Assembly (NCBI GenBank): GCA_003551745.1
Contig: PUNI01000549.1
Span: forward strand, 1-5,483
DNA: 5,483 bases
Direction: 5' to 3'
Source of the DNA: Paracoccaceae bacterium
GTDB lineage: Bacteria > Pseudomonadota > Alphaproteobacteria > Rhodobacterales > Rhodobacteraceae
Made by a program: the position numbers and the translations under genes. Below the pieces are notes generated by a model that saw only the letters and a program-made list of their open reading frames with translations, ran no database searches and was not told where the DNA came from. This document shows, piece after piece, positions 1 to 5,483 of the stretch; positions within the stretch are counted from its first letter, which is position 1; every line of letters starts with the position of its first letter.

Positions 1-357
1 CGCATCCACGGGCCGTTCGTCAGTGACGAGGAGGTCGAGGAGATCGTGACCCACCTCAAGAGCTTCGGCGCGCCGGACTACGTCTCCGGCGTGCAGGAGG
101 GCCCCGAGGACGGCCGCGAAGCCGACATCGACGCGGTCCTCGGCCTCGGCGGCGGCGACGGCGGCGACGCCGCCCTCTACGACCAGGCCGTCGCCATCGT
201 CGCGAAAGACCGGAAATGCTCCACCAGCTACATCCAGCGCAAACTCGGCATCGGCTACAACAAGGCCGCCCGACTGGTCGAGCAGATGGAGGACCAGGGC
301 GTCGTCACCCCCGCCAACCATGTGGGCAAACGGGAGATCCTGGTGCCGGAGGTTTGA
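1..357 (+). CDS. ftsK: DNA translocase FtsK, C-terminal part (5' end outside the window)
   Basis: FtsK is a septum-anchored ATPase that pumps chromosomal DNA during division and activates XerCD recombination at dif. Only the last 118 residues are here. The frame is open from the first base and ends with TGA. Residues 1-28 (RIHGPFVSDEEVEEIV...) match the end of the RecA-like motor domain. Residues 29-56 are an acidic, glycine-rich linker. Residues 57-114 form the winged-helix gamma domain that reads the polar KOPS sequences, with the family signature CSTSYIQRKLGIGYNKAARL followed by a VEQMEDQGVV-type wing. The Walker motifs and membrane segments lie upstream of the window. The gene faces the HNH gene convergently across 160 bases. 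From memory, lolA often follows ftsK in related genomes; nothing like it is seen here, which fits an insertion at this point. Identification is near certain. Confidence 0.96.
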   Translation, partial: RIHGPFVSDEEVEEIVTHLKSFGAPDYVSGVQEGPEDGREADIDAVLGLGGGDGGDAALYDQAVAIVAKDRKCSTSYIQRKLGIGYNKAARLVEQMEDQGVVTPANHVGKREILVPEV

Positions 358-517
358 ACCAATAAGCGATCAGCCTCACTTCCTCCGGCTGGGCGGCGCC
401 TTACCCAAAGGTCAAGAAGTCCAGCGGCCGAAGAATCAACAAGTGCCGGTCAGTGACATGTGCAAAAAACCTTCTGAGCCATTGAACTATCAAATTGAGA
501 TCTCAAATCTCTTCTGC
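358..517. other. Convergent intergenic region with two TTGA-N4-TCAA inverted repeats
   Basis: This gap lies between the converging ends of ftsK and the HNH gene. It holds two adjacent 12-base elements of the same design, TTGAACTATCAA at 482-493 and TTGAGATCTCAA at 495-506. They are separated by one base, and the second is a perfect palindrome. An A6 run at 464-469 reads as U6 in transcripts coming from the HNH side, but only a weak 4-bp hairpin precedes it, so it is a poor intrinsic terminator. I found no strong terminator for ftsK and no convincing small gene. The base composition becomes AT-richer towards the HNH gene, which suggests the edge of acquired DNA. Confidence 0.5.
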
Positions 518-1339
518 TCACCTCTCTATTGCCTCCCATGAGGAAGCAGCGAGAGCGACCCGTCCATTTTCCGTTACAACCAAACCACACGGCACGCCAT
601 CGACGCAGCAGCCTCGAATAAGCTGCATGCCCTCAGTTCCTTGCCCCTGCATCCCAGACGCAAAGGTTGCCACAACGTCACCATTATTTCGAACCCTTAA
701 ACGTACTCCCGAACTGATCAAATCGAGGCGTGAGATCTTAATTGCGTTTGGCATCATGAACTTTAGCAAAAGAAGAATTTTGTAGTTTGCTCGCCGGACA
801 GTGAGAGATTGCCCCCTCCAGACAACATCCCAATTGGCTTTGGAAATCGAAACCTCATTCCGAACAATCTCAAACATAGTGCGCCCATTGCGATCACAAA
901 TGCGCATATTAATCAACACTGCTGGCCTAGCACCGATCTCAACCTCAAAGCCCAAAACAGTCCGGTCCGCCACCCTGATGACTTCACCGGTGCATCGAAA
1001 CCTATTGCTTCCCATTAGCACTATTGGAGGCACGCTCCCCACAAGGTCATCGATGCCAAAGGATACATCTTCTCTCAATCCCGAGGGATCGGCATTATAC
1101 TTTGCGACAGTGCCCTTGTTAATAAGACCCATTGTGGTCTTCTGGTGGCAACTGCCACACAATAAAGTAATACCGTCCGCTGAGTGTGATCTCGCGTCGC
1201 GAAACGGTGGGTCAAAGTGCTCGTAGCTTATGATTGGATTGCCACAAATAACACAACCGAACCCGCACCTTTGACGGACCTTCCGTTTTACTTCTTCTGG
1301 TACATTTCTCGACAATCCAAATCGGTTATAGCTAACCAT
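518..1339 (-). CDS. HNH-endonuclease-like protein, atypical
   Basis: The 273-residue product carries an N-terminal zinc-binding HNH-type module. C29-x2-C32 and C61-x2-C64 would be the two zinc knuckles. E40-H41 sits in the first catalytic position, and H65 follows the second knuckle (LLCGSCHQK). The usual Asn of the HNH motif (NLxxLC) is a Gly here (G56 in DGITLLC), so activity is not assured. Residues from about 90 to 273 look beta-rich, with no signal peptide or membrane segment, and I do not recognise their family. The start MVSYNRFGLSRNVPEEV is preferred because the following basic helix leads straight into the zinc module; its Shine-Dalgarno signal is weak (AAGG at 1354-1357, 14 bases away). 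The gene is far poorer in GC than its neighbours: 37% in 721-780 and 43% in 841-900. Together with the adjacent transposase scar, this suggests horizontal acquisition. It could be a stand-alone defence or mobile-element nuclease, or a nucleic-acid-binding relative without activity. Confidence 0.75.
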   Translation of the reverse strand: MVSYNRFGLSRNVPEEVKRKVRQRCGFGCVICGNPIISYEHFDPPFRDARSHSADGITLLCGSCHQKTTMGLINKGTVAKYNADPSGLREDVSFGIDDLVGSVPPIVLMGSNRFRCTGEVIRVADRTVLGFEVEIGARPAVLINMRICDRNGRTMFEIVRNEVSISKANWDVVWRGQSLTVRRANYKILLLLKFMMPNAIKISRLDLISSGVRLRVRNNGDVVATFASGMQGQGTEGMQLIRGCCVDGVPCGLVVTENGRVALAASSWEAIER

Positions 1340-1577
1340 TTTTCATTTCTAAACCTTGGTGATCGGTGTAAGGCTGGAGGTTGCCCGACACCCTGCGATC
1401 TTTCAAGCGAGTACCCGCACCTGCTTGGCCCTCTATGTCGCTCTGCACGCACCGGTCATCGACCCGCGGCTTGCCATGGCTCTTCGCGAAGAACCGCTGC
1501 AGCCGCTCCATCTGTTCGTCCGTCAGCCCGAAAAGGTTTCTCACCCTCTCCCCCGTTAGTTCGGGAGCTTGGATCAC
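1332..1577 (-). pseudogene. IS5-family transposase remnant (N-terminal fragment)
   Basis: Residues 12-42 of this frame (VRNLFGLTDEQMERLQRFFA, then KSHGKPRVDDR) match the well-known start of IS5-family transposases, which continue with a pattern like RRVLSGIIFVNRNGLRWRD. Here the match fades: CVQSDI is still alignable, the next stretch keeps only scattered identities (G55, R57, D60), and the frame ends at a TAG after 81 residues. An intact transposase of this kind is roughly 250-280 residues with a DDE core, so most of it is gone. Recognisable homology covers about 1398-1544. The native start was probably the GTG at 1542-1544 (V12); the upstream ATG is incidental. The last codons overlap the HNH start by 8 bases. 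I could not identify terminal inverted repeats. The other end of the element may lie somewhere in 1578-1687, which holds no gene I can support. Confidence 0.75.
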
Positions 1578-1679
1578 GCAGGCCGGAGAGCCTCAAGCAG
1601 ATCAAAGGGGCCCGACCCTAGTCAGACGCCGCTTCGACTAACTGAAGGCGAGGAGCACTGTTTTCCCTGACGACGTAAG

Positions 1680-1696
1680 GCCGCCCTTCAGGCGGC
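1680..1696 (-). terminator. GC-rich hairpin at the end of the cyclase gene
   Basis: GCCGCC and GGCGGC form a perfect 6-bp stem around a 5-base loop that contains the stop codon of the diguanylate cyclase gene. No clear U-run follows on the minus strand, so it may act with Rho or as an mRNA 3'-end stabiliser and not as a classical intrinsic terminator. Confidence 0.35.
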
Positions 1697-2701
1697 GCCG
1701 GTCTCGGAGGGCAGGTCGGACGGGAAGCGGACCACGCGGCCGCGCCCGGCCCGCTTGGCGGCATAGAGCGCCCGGTCGGCATCGCCGAGCATGCGGTCCG
1801 GGTTGGGCTCGGGGTAGTCGGTCGAGACCGTCGTGCCGATGCTGGCCGAGATGCGGCACGCATGCCCGGCATAGGCGATCGGTTCCTCGATCCGGCTGAG
1901 GATGCGTTGGGCGATCCCGTCGAGCATGTCCGGATCTGTCAGGTCGGGCAGCACGAGCACGAACTCGTCGCCGCCCACCCGGGCCACGATATCGCCGCCG
2001 CGGGTCTCCTCGCGCAGGATGCGGCCGACCTCGACGAGCACGTGATCGCCGGCGCCGTGGCCGAGCGTGTCGTTGACCTGCTTGAAGAAATCCAGATCGA
2101 TGTGGACCAGCCCGAAGGGCATGCCGGCGCGGCTGCTGGCGCGCATCACCTGATCCATGGCGCGGCGGTTGCGCAGGCCCGTCAGCGTGTCGGTCAGCGC
2201 CTCCTCCTCCGCCTGGGTCTTGGCGTTGTGGAGCTTGTGGTTCAGCCGGCGCAACTCGTCCAGCACAGCGGATTTCGCCTCGATCAGGTAGAGCATCTCC
2301 ACCGTCAGGTCGGTGGCCGCAAAGTCGGAGTCGGTGAGCCTGTGCAAGGCCACGGCCTCGGCAAGCGCGATCCCGAAGGAGAGGTTGAAGAGCAGCCCCT
2401 GGCCAGCCTCCAGCGGCACGGCCTCGCCCTTGAAGCCGGTGTGCGGCCGCGCCTTCAGGCCCAGCTTCAGCCGCGTTCCGGCGAGCGCCGACAATCCCGT
2501 GGTCGAGACCACCCCCCTCGGGCGATGCATCTCGAACACATCGAAGAAGCTGCGGCCCTGAAGCGGCTCGCCGGCCATCAGCTTGACGAGGGTCCGGCCC
2601 GCCCCGTCGATCACGCCGTCGGGTGCGACACGCAGATGCAGCGGCATCAGCGCCCCGAGCGCCGCATCGCCGAGCAGCACCGCCGGGATCCGGGCCGCCA
2701 C
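1688..2701 (-). CDS. HNOBA-GGDEF diguanylate cyclase, H-NOX partner
   Basis: This cytosolic enzyme should make c-di-GMP from two GTP. Residues about 20-150 match HNOBA, the PAS-like H-NOX-associated domain also found in soluble guanylate cyclase and in H-NOX-linked kinases: MPLHLRVAPDGVIDGAGRTL, a LKLGLKARPHTGFKGEAVPL strand pair, then DSDFAATDLTVEMLYLIEAK. Residues about 140-168 form a signalling helix or short coiled coil. Residues 168-330 are a full GGDEF domain: DTLTGLRNRRA, a metal and guanine-binding stretch at 202-211 (DLDFFKQVND), an intact GGDEF at 243-247, and RGGD at 234-237, exactly five residues upstream, which is a canonical RxxD inhibitory site for product feedback. Catalysis therefore looks intact. 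The GTG start is chosen because it lies 2 bases after the H-NOX stop, implying translational coupling; M19 is a possible alternative start. There is no membrane segment and no phosphorelay domain, so regulation is probably by direct contact with H-NOX. Confidence 0.93.
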   Translation of the reverse strand: MAARIPAVLLGDAALGALMPLHLRVAPDGVIDGAGRTLVKLMAGEPLQGRSFFDVFEMHRPRGVVSTTGLSALAGTRLKLGLKARPHTGFKGEAVPLEAGQGLLFNLSFGIALAEAVALHRLTDSDFAATDLTVEMLYLIEAKSAVLDELRRLNHKLHNAKTQAEEEALTDTLTGLRNRRAMDQVMRASSRAGMPFGLVHIDLDFFKQVNDTLGHGAGDHVLVEVGRILREETRGGDIVARVGGDEFVLVLPDLTDPDMLDGIAQRILSRIEEPIAYAGHACRISASIGTTVSTDYPEPNPDRMLGDADRALYAAKRAGRGRVVRFPSDLPSETGAA

Positions 2702-2703
2702 GC

Positions 2704-3291
2704 CTAGTGCGCCCCGGCTGCGAGATCGAAACGGCGCCCGGCGGCGAAGCTCTGATCGAAGAGATCGATCTCGATGAGTTCCGCCCCGTCGCAGGTGCCC
2801 GCGTGCTCCAGAAACACCAGCGCGCCGTAATCATCCGCCATGGCCCGCAGGATGCCCGCGAGCACCTGCCCGAAGCCCGGCTGCGGCGTGTGCAGGGACA
2901 GGGTGAAGCGCCCCTCTGCCCGTTCCTCGACGAGGATCTGGGGCAGGTCGAGATCAGGCACCGCGAGCCGCACCCGGCCCGGCAGATCGTCGATCGAGTG
3001 CAGGAACTCGACGAAATCGACCCCGCCGAACCGCAGCAGGCGGCGCAGGGATTCGCGATCGGGGTGCGAGACGAGATAGGTTCCCAGATCCTCGAGCAGC
3101 GACTCGCGGGTGCGGTGAAGCTGGGCGGCGGCCGCATCCAGCAGCCGATGCGTGACCGCATCGTCATACTGCATCATCGGCTCGAAACCCTCTGCCGGCA
3201 CCTCTGCCGCTGCGGCAATCCGCTGCCAGGCTTCCGCGCCGAAACTGTCGCGCAGAAAGCACTGGATCGCCCGATTGATCAATCCGTGCAT
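2704..3291 (-). CDS. H-NOX (heme-NO-binding, HNOB) domain protein with a substituted heme ligand
   Basis: The 195-residue protein is a stand-alone H-NOX domain of the usual length. It begins MHGLINRAIQCFLRDSFG with W22, has the family stretch LLEDLGTYLVSHP at 65-77, and continues through FVEFLHSIDDLPGRVRLAVP to a C-terminal alpha/beta half (GFGQVLAGILRAMADDYGAL). Family members bind heme and NO, occasionally O2, and regulate a neighbouring kinase or cyclase; here the partner is the adjoining HNOBA-GGDEF gene. Ungapped comparison from memory with Thermoanaerobacter and Vibrio H-NOX places P104 at the proximal histidine (Tt H102). The nearest His, H98, lies six residues earlier. The YxSxR motif position reads LSLHT (131-135). 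Canonical heme binding is therefore doubtful, though the fold is clearly H-NOX. A GGGGAG ribosome site lies 9 bases before the ATG. The 192-base gap after the methyltransferase gene suggests its own promoter. Confidence 0.92.
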   Translation of the reverse strand: MHGLINRAIQCFLRDSFGAEAWQRIAAAAEVPAEGFEPMMQYDDAVTHRLLDAAAAQLHRTRESLLEDLGTYLVSHPDRESLRRLLRFGGVDFVEFLHSIDDLPGRVRLAVPDLDLPQILVEERAEGRFTLSLHTPQPGFGQVLAGILRAMADDYGALVFLEHAGTCDGAELIEIDLFDQSFAAGRRFDLAAGAH

Positions 3292-3300
3292 CGATATGTG

Positions 3301-3306
3301 CTCCCC
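3301..3306 (-). promoter_or_regulatory. Ribosome binding site of the H-NOX gene
   Basis: GGGGAG on the minus strand lies 9 bases upstream of the ATG. It supports the MHGLIN start and independent translation of the first gene of the H-NOX/cyclase pair. Confidence 0.7.
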
Positions 3307-3460
3307 AAACCCTGCGCGAAACTACGGGCGCACGGGTTAACAAAGCCTGAAGTCTGGCGGTCGGGAGCCTTGGGATTTCGTCCGCGGTGGTACGAAAAGC
3401 GGTGCGAATGCAATCTATTGGCGCGCAGGGTTCCGGCGTGCTACCGGCGGTTGCGCAAGC

Positions 3461-3490
3461 CTTCTGACGCCACGACCCCCTGCTCAGAAG
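3461..3490 (-). terminator. 7-bp inverted repeat around the methyltransferase stop codon
   Basis: CTTCTGA (3461-3467) and TCAGAAG (3484-3490) are perfect inverted copies separated by 16 bases, and the second arm includes the stop codon of the methyltransferase gene. There is no U-run after it, so it is at best a Rho-assisted or mRNA-stabilising structure. It separates this gene from the H-NOX/cyclase pair downstream. Confidence 0.3.
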
Positions 3491-5040
3491 TCGGTGGGCG
3501 CGCCACCCTGGGCCTTCCGCCGCGCCACGAATTCCGCAAGGGCCTCGCGGCGGCTGGCGTCCATCGGGGGCGGTTCGAACTCGGCGAGGATCTCCCGATA
3601 GATGCGATGCGCCCGGGTCAGCGTGTCTTCCGCCCCGGCCAGTTGCCAGGCCTCGAAGTTGCGCCAGTCGCTGGCGAAGGGGGCATGGAAGGCCGTGGCG
3701 TATCGCGCCTCGGTATGGGCGCAGCCGAAGTAATGCCCGTCCGACCCGACCTCGCGGATCGCCTCGATGGCCAAGTCCTCGCCCGAGGTCGCCCAGAGCG
3801 CCGGTTCGCAATACCGCTGGATGATCTGCAGCATCTCGCAGTCCATCACCAGTTTCTCGGGGCTGGCGATCAGTCCGCCCTCCAGCCAGCCGGCGGCGTG
3901 GTAGACCATGTTGGCGCCAGCCTGCACCGCCGACCAGAGCGAGTTGCAGGTCTCCCACATCGCCTGCGCGTCGGGGATGTTGGCCGTGCAGACCCCCGAC
4001 GCCCGCAGCGGCAGACCGTAGAAGCGGGCCATCTGCCCCGTCATCTGGGTCGCGCGCATGTATTCCGGGGTGCCGAAGGCCGGTGCGCCCGAGCGCATGT
4101 CGACGTTCGAGGTGAAGGTGCCGAGCGCGACCGGACAACCCGGGCGCACGACCTGCAGAAGTGCGATCGCCGCCAGCGACTCGGCCAGCGACAGCGCCAC
4201 CGCGCCGGCCAGCGTCACCGGCGCCATCGCCCCGGCCAGCGTGAACGGCGTGACGATCAGCGGCTGGCCGCGGCGCGCGAGCCGCATCGCCCCGTCCAGC
4301 ATCGGGAAATCATGCTTGAGCGGCGAGACCGAGTTGATGTTGGTGTACATCCGCGGGGCGGCCTCGAACTCCTCATGGGTCAGCCCGGCGGCGAGGCGCA
4401 CCATCTCCATCACGTCCTCGACCCGCTCGCGGCCGAGGCAGTAGGCGTGCACCACCTTGTCGGTGAGCGTGAGTTTCTCGTAGAGGCAGTCGAGGTGGCG
4501 GACGGCCGGGTGGATGTCGAGCGGCTCCACCGGATAGCCGCCGGCGACATGGATGCAGTTGAAATACTGCGTCAGCTTCATGAGTTCGCGAAAGGTCTCG
4601 AAGTCGCCCGGCCGCTTGCCGCGGGCCATGTCCCAGGCGTTCGGCGGCGAGGAGACGTTCACGAAGACCATGTGGCGCGCGCCCAGCGTCACCGCGCGGT
4701 CGGGGTTGCGCGGGGTGATGGTGAAGGAGGCGGGCGCCTGCCGCAGCATCTCCATCACGAAGGCCTCGTCCATCCGGACATTGGCGCCGCTGACGCGGCA
4801 GCCGGCGCGAGCGAGAACGGTGCAGGCCTCGGGGTTGAGAAACTCGATGCCGATCTCGGACAGGATCCGCATGGCGCCACGGTGCAGCGCCTGCACGCCT
4901 TCGCCGTCCAGCGGTTCGGTGGGCCGGTCGGGGTTGAGCGGCACCCGCCAGGGCATCTGCGCGACGGCATGCCGGCCGGCACGGGCGCGCCCGCCGCTGC
5001 GCCCGCCCGCCCGCCGCCGTGCCCTCGCCTCGCCGTCCAT
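3484..5040 (-). CDS. Trimethylamine methyltransferase (MttB) superfamily protein, non-pyrrolysine
   Basis: The product has 518 residues, close to the usual length of bacterial MttB-family enzymes. These cytosolic TIM-barrel proteins move a methyl group from a quaternary or tertiary amine to a cobalamin carrier protein, from which it passes to tetrahydrofolate or another acceptor. Residues 1-27 are a basic Arg/Gly/Ala-rich tail. From residue 28 the family pattern begins (QMPWRVPLNPDRPTEPLD, then GAMRILSEIGIEFLNPEA) and runs to the end, including VNVSSPPNAWDMARGKRP (128-144), a Gly/Ala-rich barrel stretch (268-293), SGVCTANIPDAQAMWET (348-364) and GANMVYHAAGWLEGGL (375-390). No in-frame TAG interrupts the gene, so it is of the pyrrolysine-free type. 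Members of that type use substrates such as glycine betaine, proline betaine or carnitine, but the substrate here cannot be read from sequence. No corrinoid protein or reactivase gene is in the window. The ATG is supported by CTCCC (GGGAG) 6 bases upstream. Confidence 0.92.
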   Translation of the reverse strand: MDGEARARRRAGGRSGGRARAGRHAVAQMPWRVPLNPDRPTEPLDGEGVQALHRGAMRILSEIGIEFLNPEACTVLARAGCRVSGANVRMDEAFVMEMLRQAPASFTITPRNPDRAVTLGARHMVFVNVSSPPNAWDMARGKRPGDFETFRELMKLTQYFNCIHVAGGYPVEPLDIHPAVRHLDCLYEKLTLTDKVVHAYCLGRERVEDVMEMVRLAAGLTHEEFEAAPRMYTNINSVSPLKHDFPMLDGAMRLARRGQPLIVTPFTLAGAMAPVTLAGAVALSLAESLAAIALLQVVRPGCPVALGTFTSNVDMRSGAPAFGTPEYMRATQMTGQMARFYGLPLRASGVCTANIPDAQAMWETCNSLWSAVQAGANMVYHAAGWLEGGLIASPEKLVMDCEMLQIIQRYCEPALWATSGEDLAIEAIREVGSDGHYFGCAHTEARYATAFHAPFASDWRNFEAWQLAGAEDTLTRAHRIYREILAEFEPPPMDASRREALAEFVARRKAQGGAPTDF

Positions 5041-5046
5041 GCGCGT

Positions 5047-5051
5047 CTCCC
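5047..5051 (-). promoter_or_regulatory. Ribosome binding site of the methyltransferase gene
   Basis: GGGAG on the minus strand lies 6 bases before the ATG. It decides the start over the longer open frame, which continues upstream to at least 5478 through DNA belonging to the divergent gene. Confidence 0.7.
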
Positions 5052-5101
5052 GCTGCCGTCCGGCCGAGATGAAAGGAGCCCGGATGCCGGGAGTTTGCCG
5101 A

Positions 5102-5133
5102 TTCCGACCGCGGCTGTCGCTTTCCGACCCCGG
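5102..5133. repeat. 12-base direct repeat with 20-base period
   Basis: TTCCGACCGCGG and TTCCGACCCCGG differ at one base. Their spacing puts both on the same face of the helix, as expected for cooperative binding of a regulator. The regulator is unknown. Confidence 0.5.
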
Positions 5134-5193
5134 TGCGGCGGTTGCGCCTGTCGTTCCTCGCTGCGATGGTCCGCGGCAAGAACGGGGGGAGGC

Positions 5194-5483
5194 ATGACGA
5201 CGACGCTGCTGAGCCATCCGGCCAGTCGTGACCACATCACGCCCTCGGGACATCCCGAGCGGGTGGCGCGCATCGAGGCTGTCGAGGCCGCTCTGGCCGA
5301 CGCACGTTTCGACGCGCTGGCGCGCGAGACGGCGCCGGCGGCCAAGGAGGCCGACATCCTGCGCTGTCACCCGCCGCGCTATCTCGCATGGCTGCGCGAC
5401 CGCATCCCCGCCACCGGCACGCAGGCGCTCGATCCCGACACCCATGTCTCGCCGGGATCGCTGGAGGCCGCCCTGCACGCGGC
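5194..5483 (+). CDS. Histone deacetylase family protein, N-terminal part (3' end outside the window)
   Basis: The first 96 codons are present and open to the window edge. The start MTTTLLSHPASRDHITPSGH followed by PERVARIEAVEAAL is the typical opening of bacterial zinc-dependent deacetylases of the arginase/HDAC fold (AcuC-like or acetylpolyamine-amidohydrolase-like proteins). The next conserved blocks are also present: a D-I-L-R-C-H-P-P-R-Y-L stretch near residues 54-64 and LDPDTHVSPGSLEAALHA near 79-96. The catalytic His-Asp dyad and zinc ligands lie beyond the edge, so activity cannot be judged. Substrates in this family range from acetyl-lysine proteins to acetylated polyamines and other small amides. 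A purine-rich GGGGGGAGG run at 5184-5192 precedes the ATG, but its GGAGG core ends only 1 base before it, which is unusually tight. The family-typical N-terminus still favours this start. It is divergent from the methyltransferase gene; a shared role is only a guess. Confidence 0.88.
   Translation, partial: MTTTLLSHPASRDHITPSGHPERVARIEAVEAALADARFDALARETAPAAKEADILRCHPPRYLAWLRDRIPATGTQALDPDTHVSPGSLEAALHA

Larger units (their letters stand above)
5041..5193. promoter_or_regulatory. Divergent control region between methyltransferase and deacetylase-like genes
   Basis: Both genes must be transcribed outward from this 153-base gap. It contains a 12-base direct repeat, TTCCGACCGCGG at 5102-5113 and TTCCGACCCCGG at 5122-5133 (11 of 12 identical, 20 bases start to start, about two helical turns). 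It also contains the inverted repeat CCCGGATGCCGGG at 5079-5091 in the leader of the methyltransferase gene. These are candidate regulator sites. I could not assign -35/-10 boxes with confidence. Confidence 0.5.

Noticed and set aside
464..469. Intrinsic terminator for the HNH gene using the T6 run on the minus strand
   Set aside because: Only a 4-bp AT-rich stem precedes it, 12 bases away, which is too weak to call.
482..506. FNR/Dnr-type nitric oxide or oxygen regulator box
   Set aside because: The half-sites match TTGA/TCAA but the spacing is 4 bases instead of 6, and the position between two converging genes is wrong for a promoter.
801..1226. 141-codon plus-strand frame opposite the HNH gene
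   Set aside because: No recognisable motif, and it is antisense to a gene with an intact zinc knuckle pattern.
1862..2707. 281-codon open frame on the plus strand opposite the cyclase
   Set aside because: It is antisense to a convincing GGDEF gene and rich in His, Gln and Val from reversed GC-rich codons. It has no domain and no ribosome site that I could support.
1638..3167. 509-codon open frame on the minus strand overlapping the cyclase and H-NOX genes
   Set aside because: Its product is Arg/Pro/Ala-rich low-complexity sequence with no recognisable domain. It is a GC-rich shadow of the two real genes, which carry clear family motifs.
3273..3284. Perfect palindrome GATTGATCAATC near the H-NOX start
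   Set aside because: It lies inside codons 3-7 and is explained by coding for the conserved G-L-I-N-R start. FNR-type half-sites would need a different spacer.
3164..4138. 324-codon minus-strand frame bridging the methyltransferase end and the H-NOX start
   Set aside because: Its residues are Arg/Gly-rich shadow sequence. It would cross the stop of the methyltransferase gene and the H-NOX ribosome site in the wrong frame.
4373..5179. 268-codon minus-strand frame overlapping the methyltransferase start
   Set aside because: Arg/Ala/His-rich shadow of the methyltransferase gene with no domain.

Overview
The window looks like chromosomal DNA from an alphaproteobacterium, most likely of the Rhodobacterales/Paracoccaceae. 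The evidence is high GC in most genes (a hand-counted block, 1921-1980, is 68% GC), an FtsK C-terminus of alphaproteobacterial type, a non-pyrrolysine MttB-family methyltransferase, and a paired H-NOX / HNOBA-GGDEF module of a kind I recall from marine Rhodobacterales such as Dinoroseobacter. The genus cannot be fixed from sequence alone.

Layout. 1-357 (+): the end of ftsK, with the DNA-reading gamma domain. 358-517: a convergent intergenic region with two adjacent TTGA-N4-TCAA inverted repeats. 518-1339 (-): a complete but atypical HNH-nuclease-like gene in AT-richer DNA (37% and 43% GC in two hand-counted blocks), probably acquired by transfer. 1332-1577 (-): a truncated, decayed IS5-family transposase N-terminus whose frame runs into the HNH start. 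1688-2701 (-): a diguanylate cyclase with an N-terminal HNOBA domain. 2704-3291 (-): a stand-alone H-NOX protein directly upstream of the cyclase, so the two form a two-gene operon. 3484-5040 (-): an MttB-superfamily corrinoid methyltransferase without an in-frame amber codon. 5194-5483 (+): the start of a histone-deacetylase-family (acetoin-utilisation / acetylpolyamine-hydrolase-like) gene, divergent from the methyltransferase and cut by the window edge.

How the parts work together. The H-NOX and HNOBA-GGDEF proteins should form a sensor-effector pair that adjusts c-di-GMP, in the known family by nitric oxide binding to heme. The most notable point is that this H-NOX has proline (P104) where the proximal heme-ligand histidine should be, and it also lacks the YxSxR propionate-binding motif. 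Either it holds heme in another way or it senses something else. The methyltransferase and deacetylase-like genes share a 153-base divergent control region holding a near-perfect 12-base direct repeat with a 20-base period. The HNH gene and transposase scar form a small accessory insert between ftsK and the c-di-GMP module.
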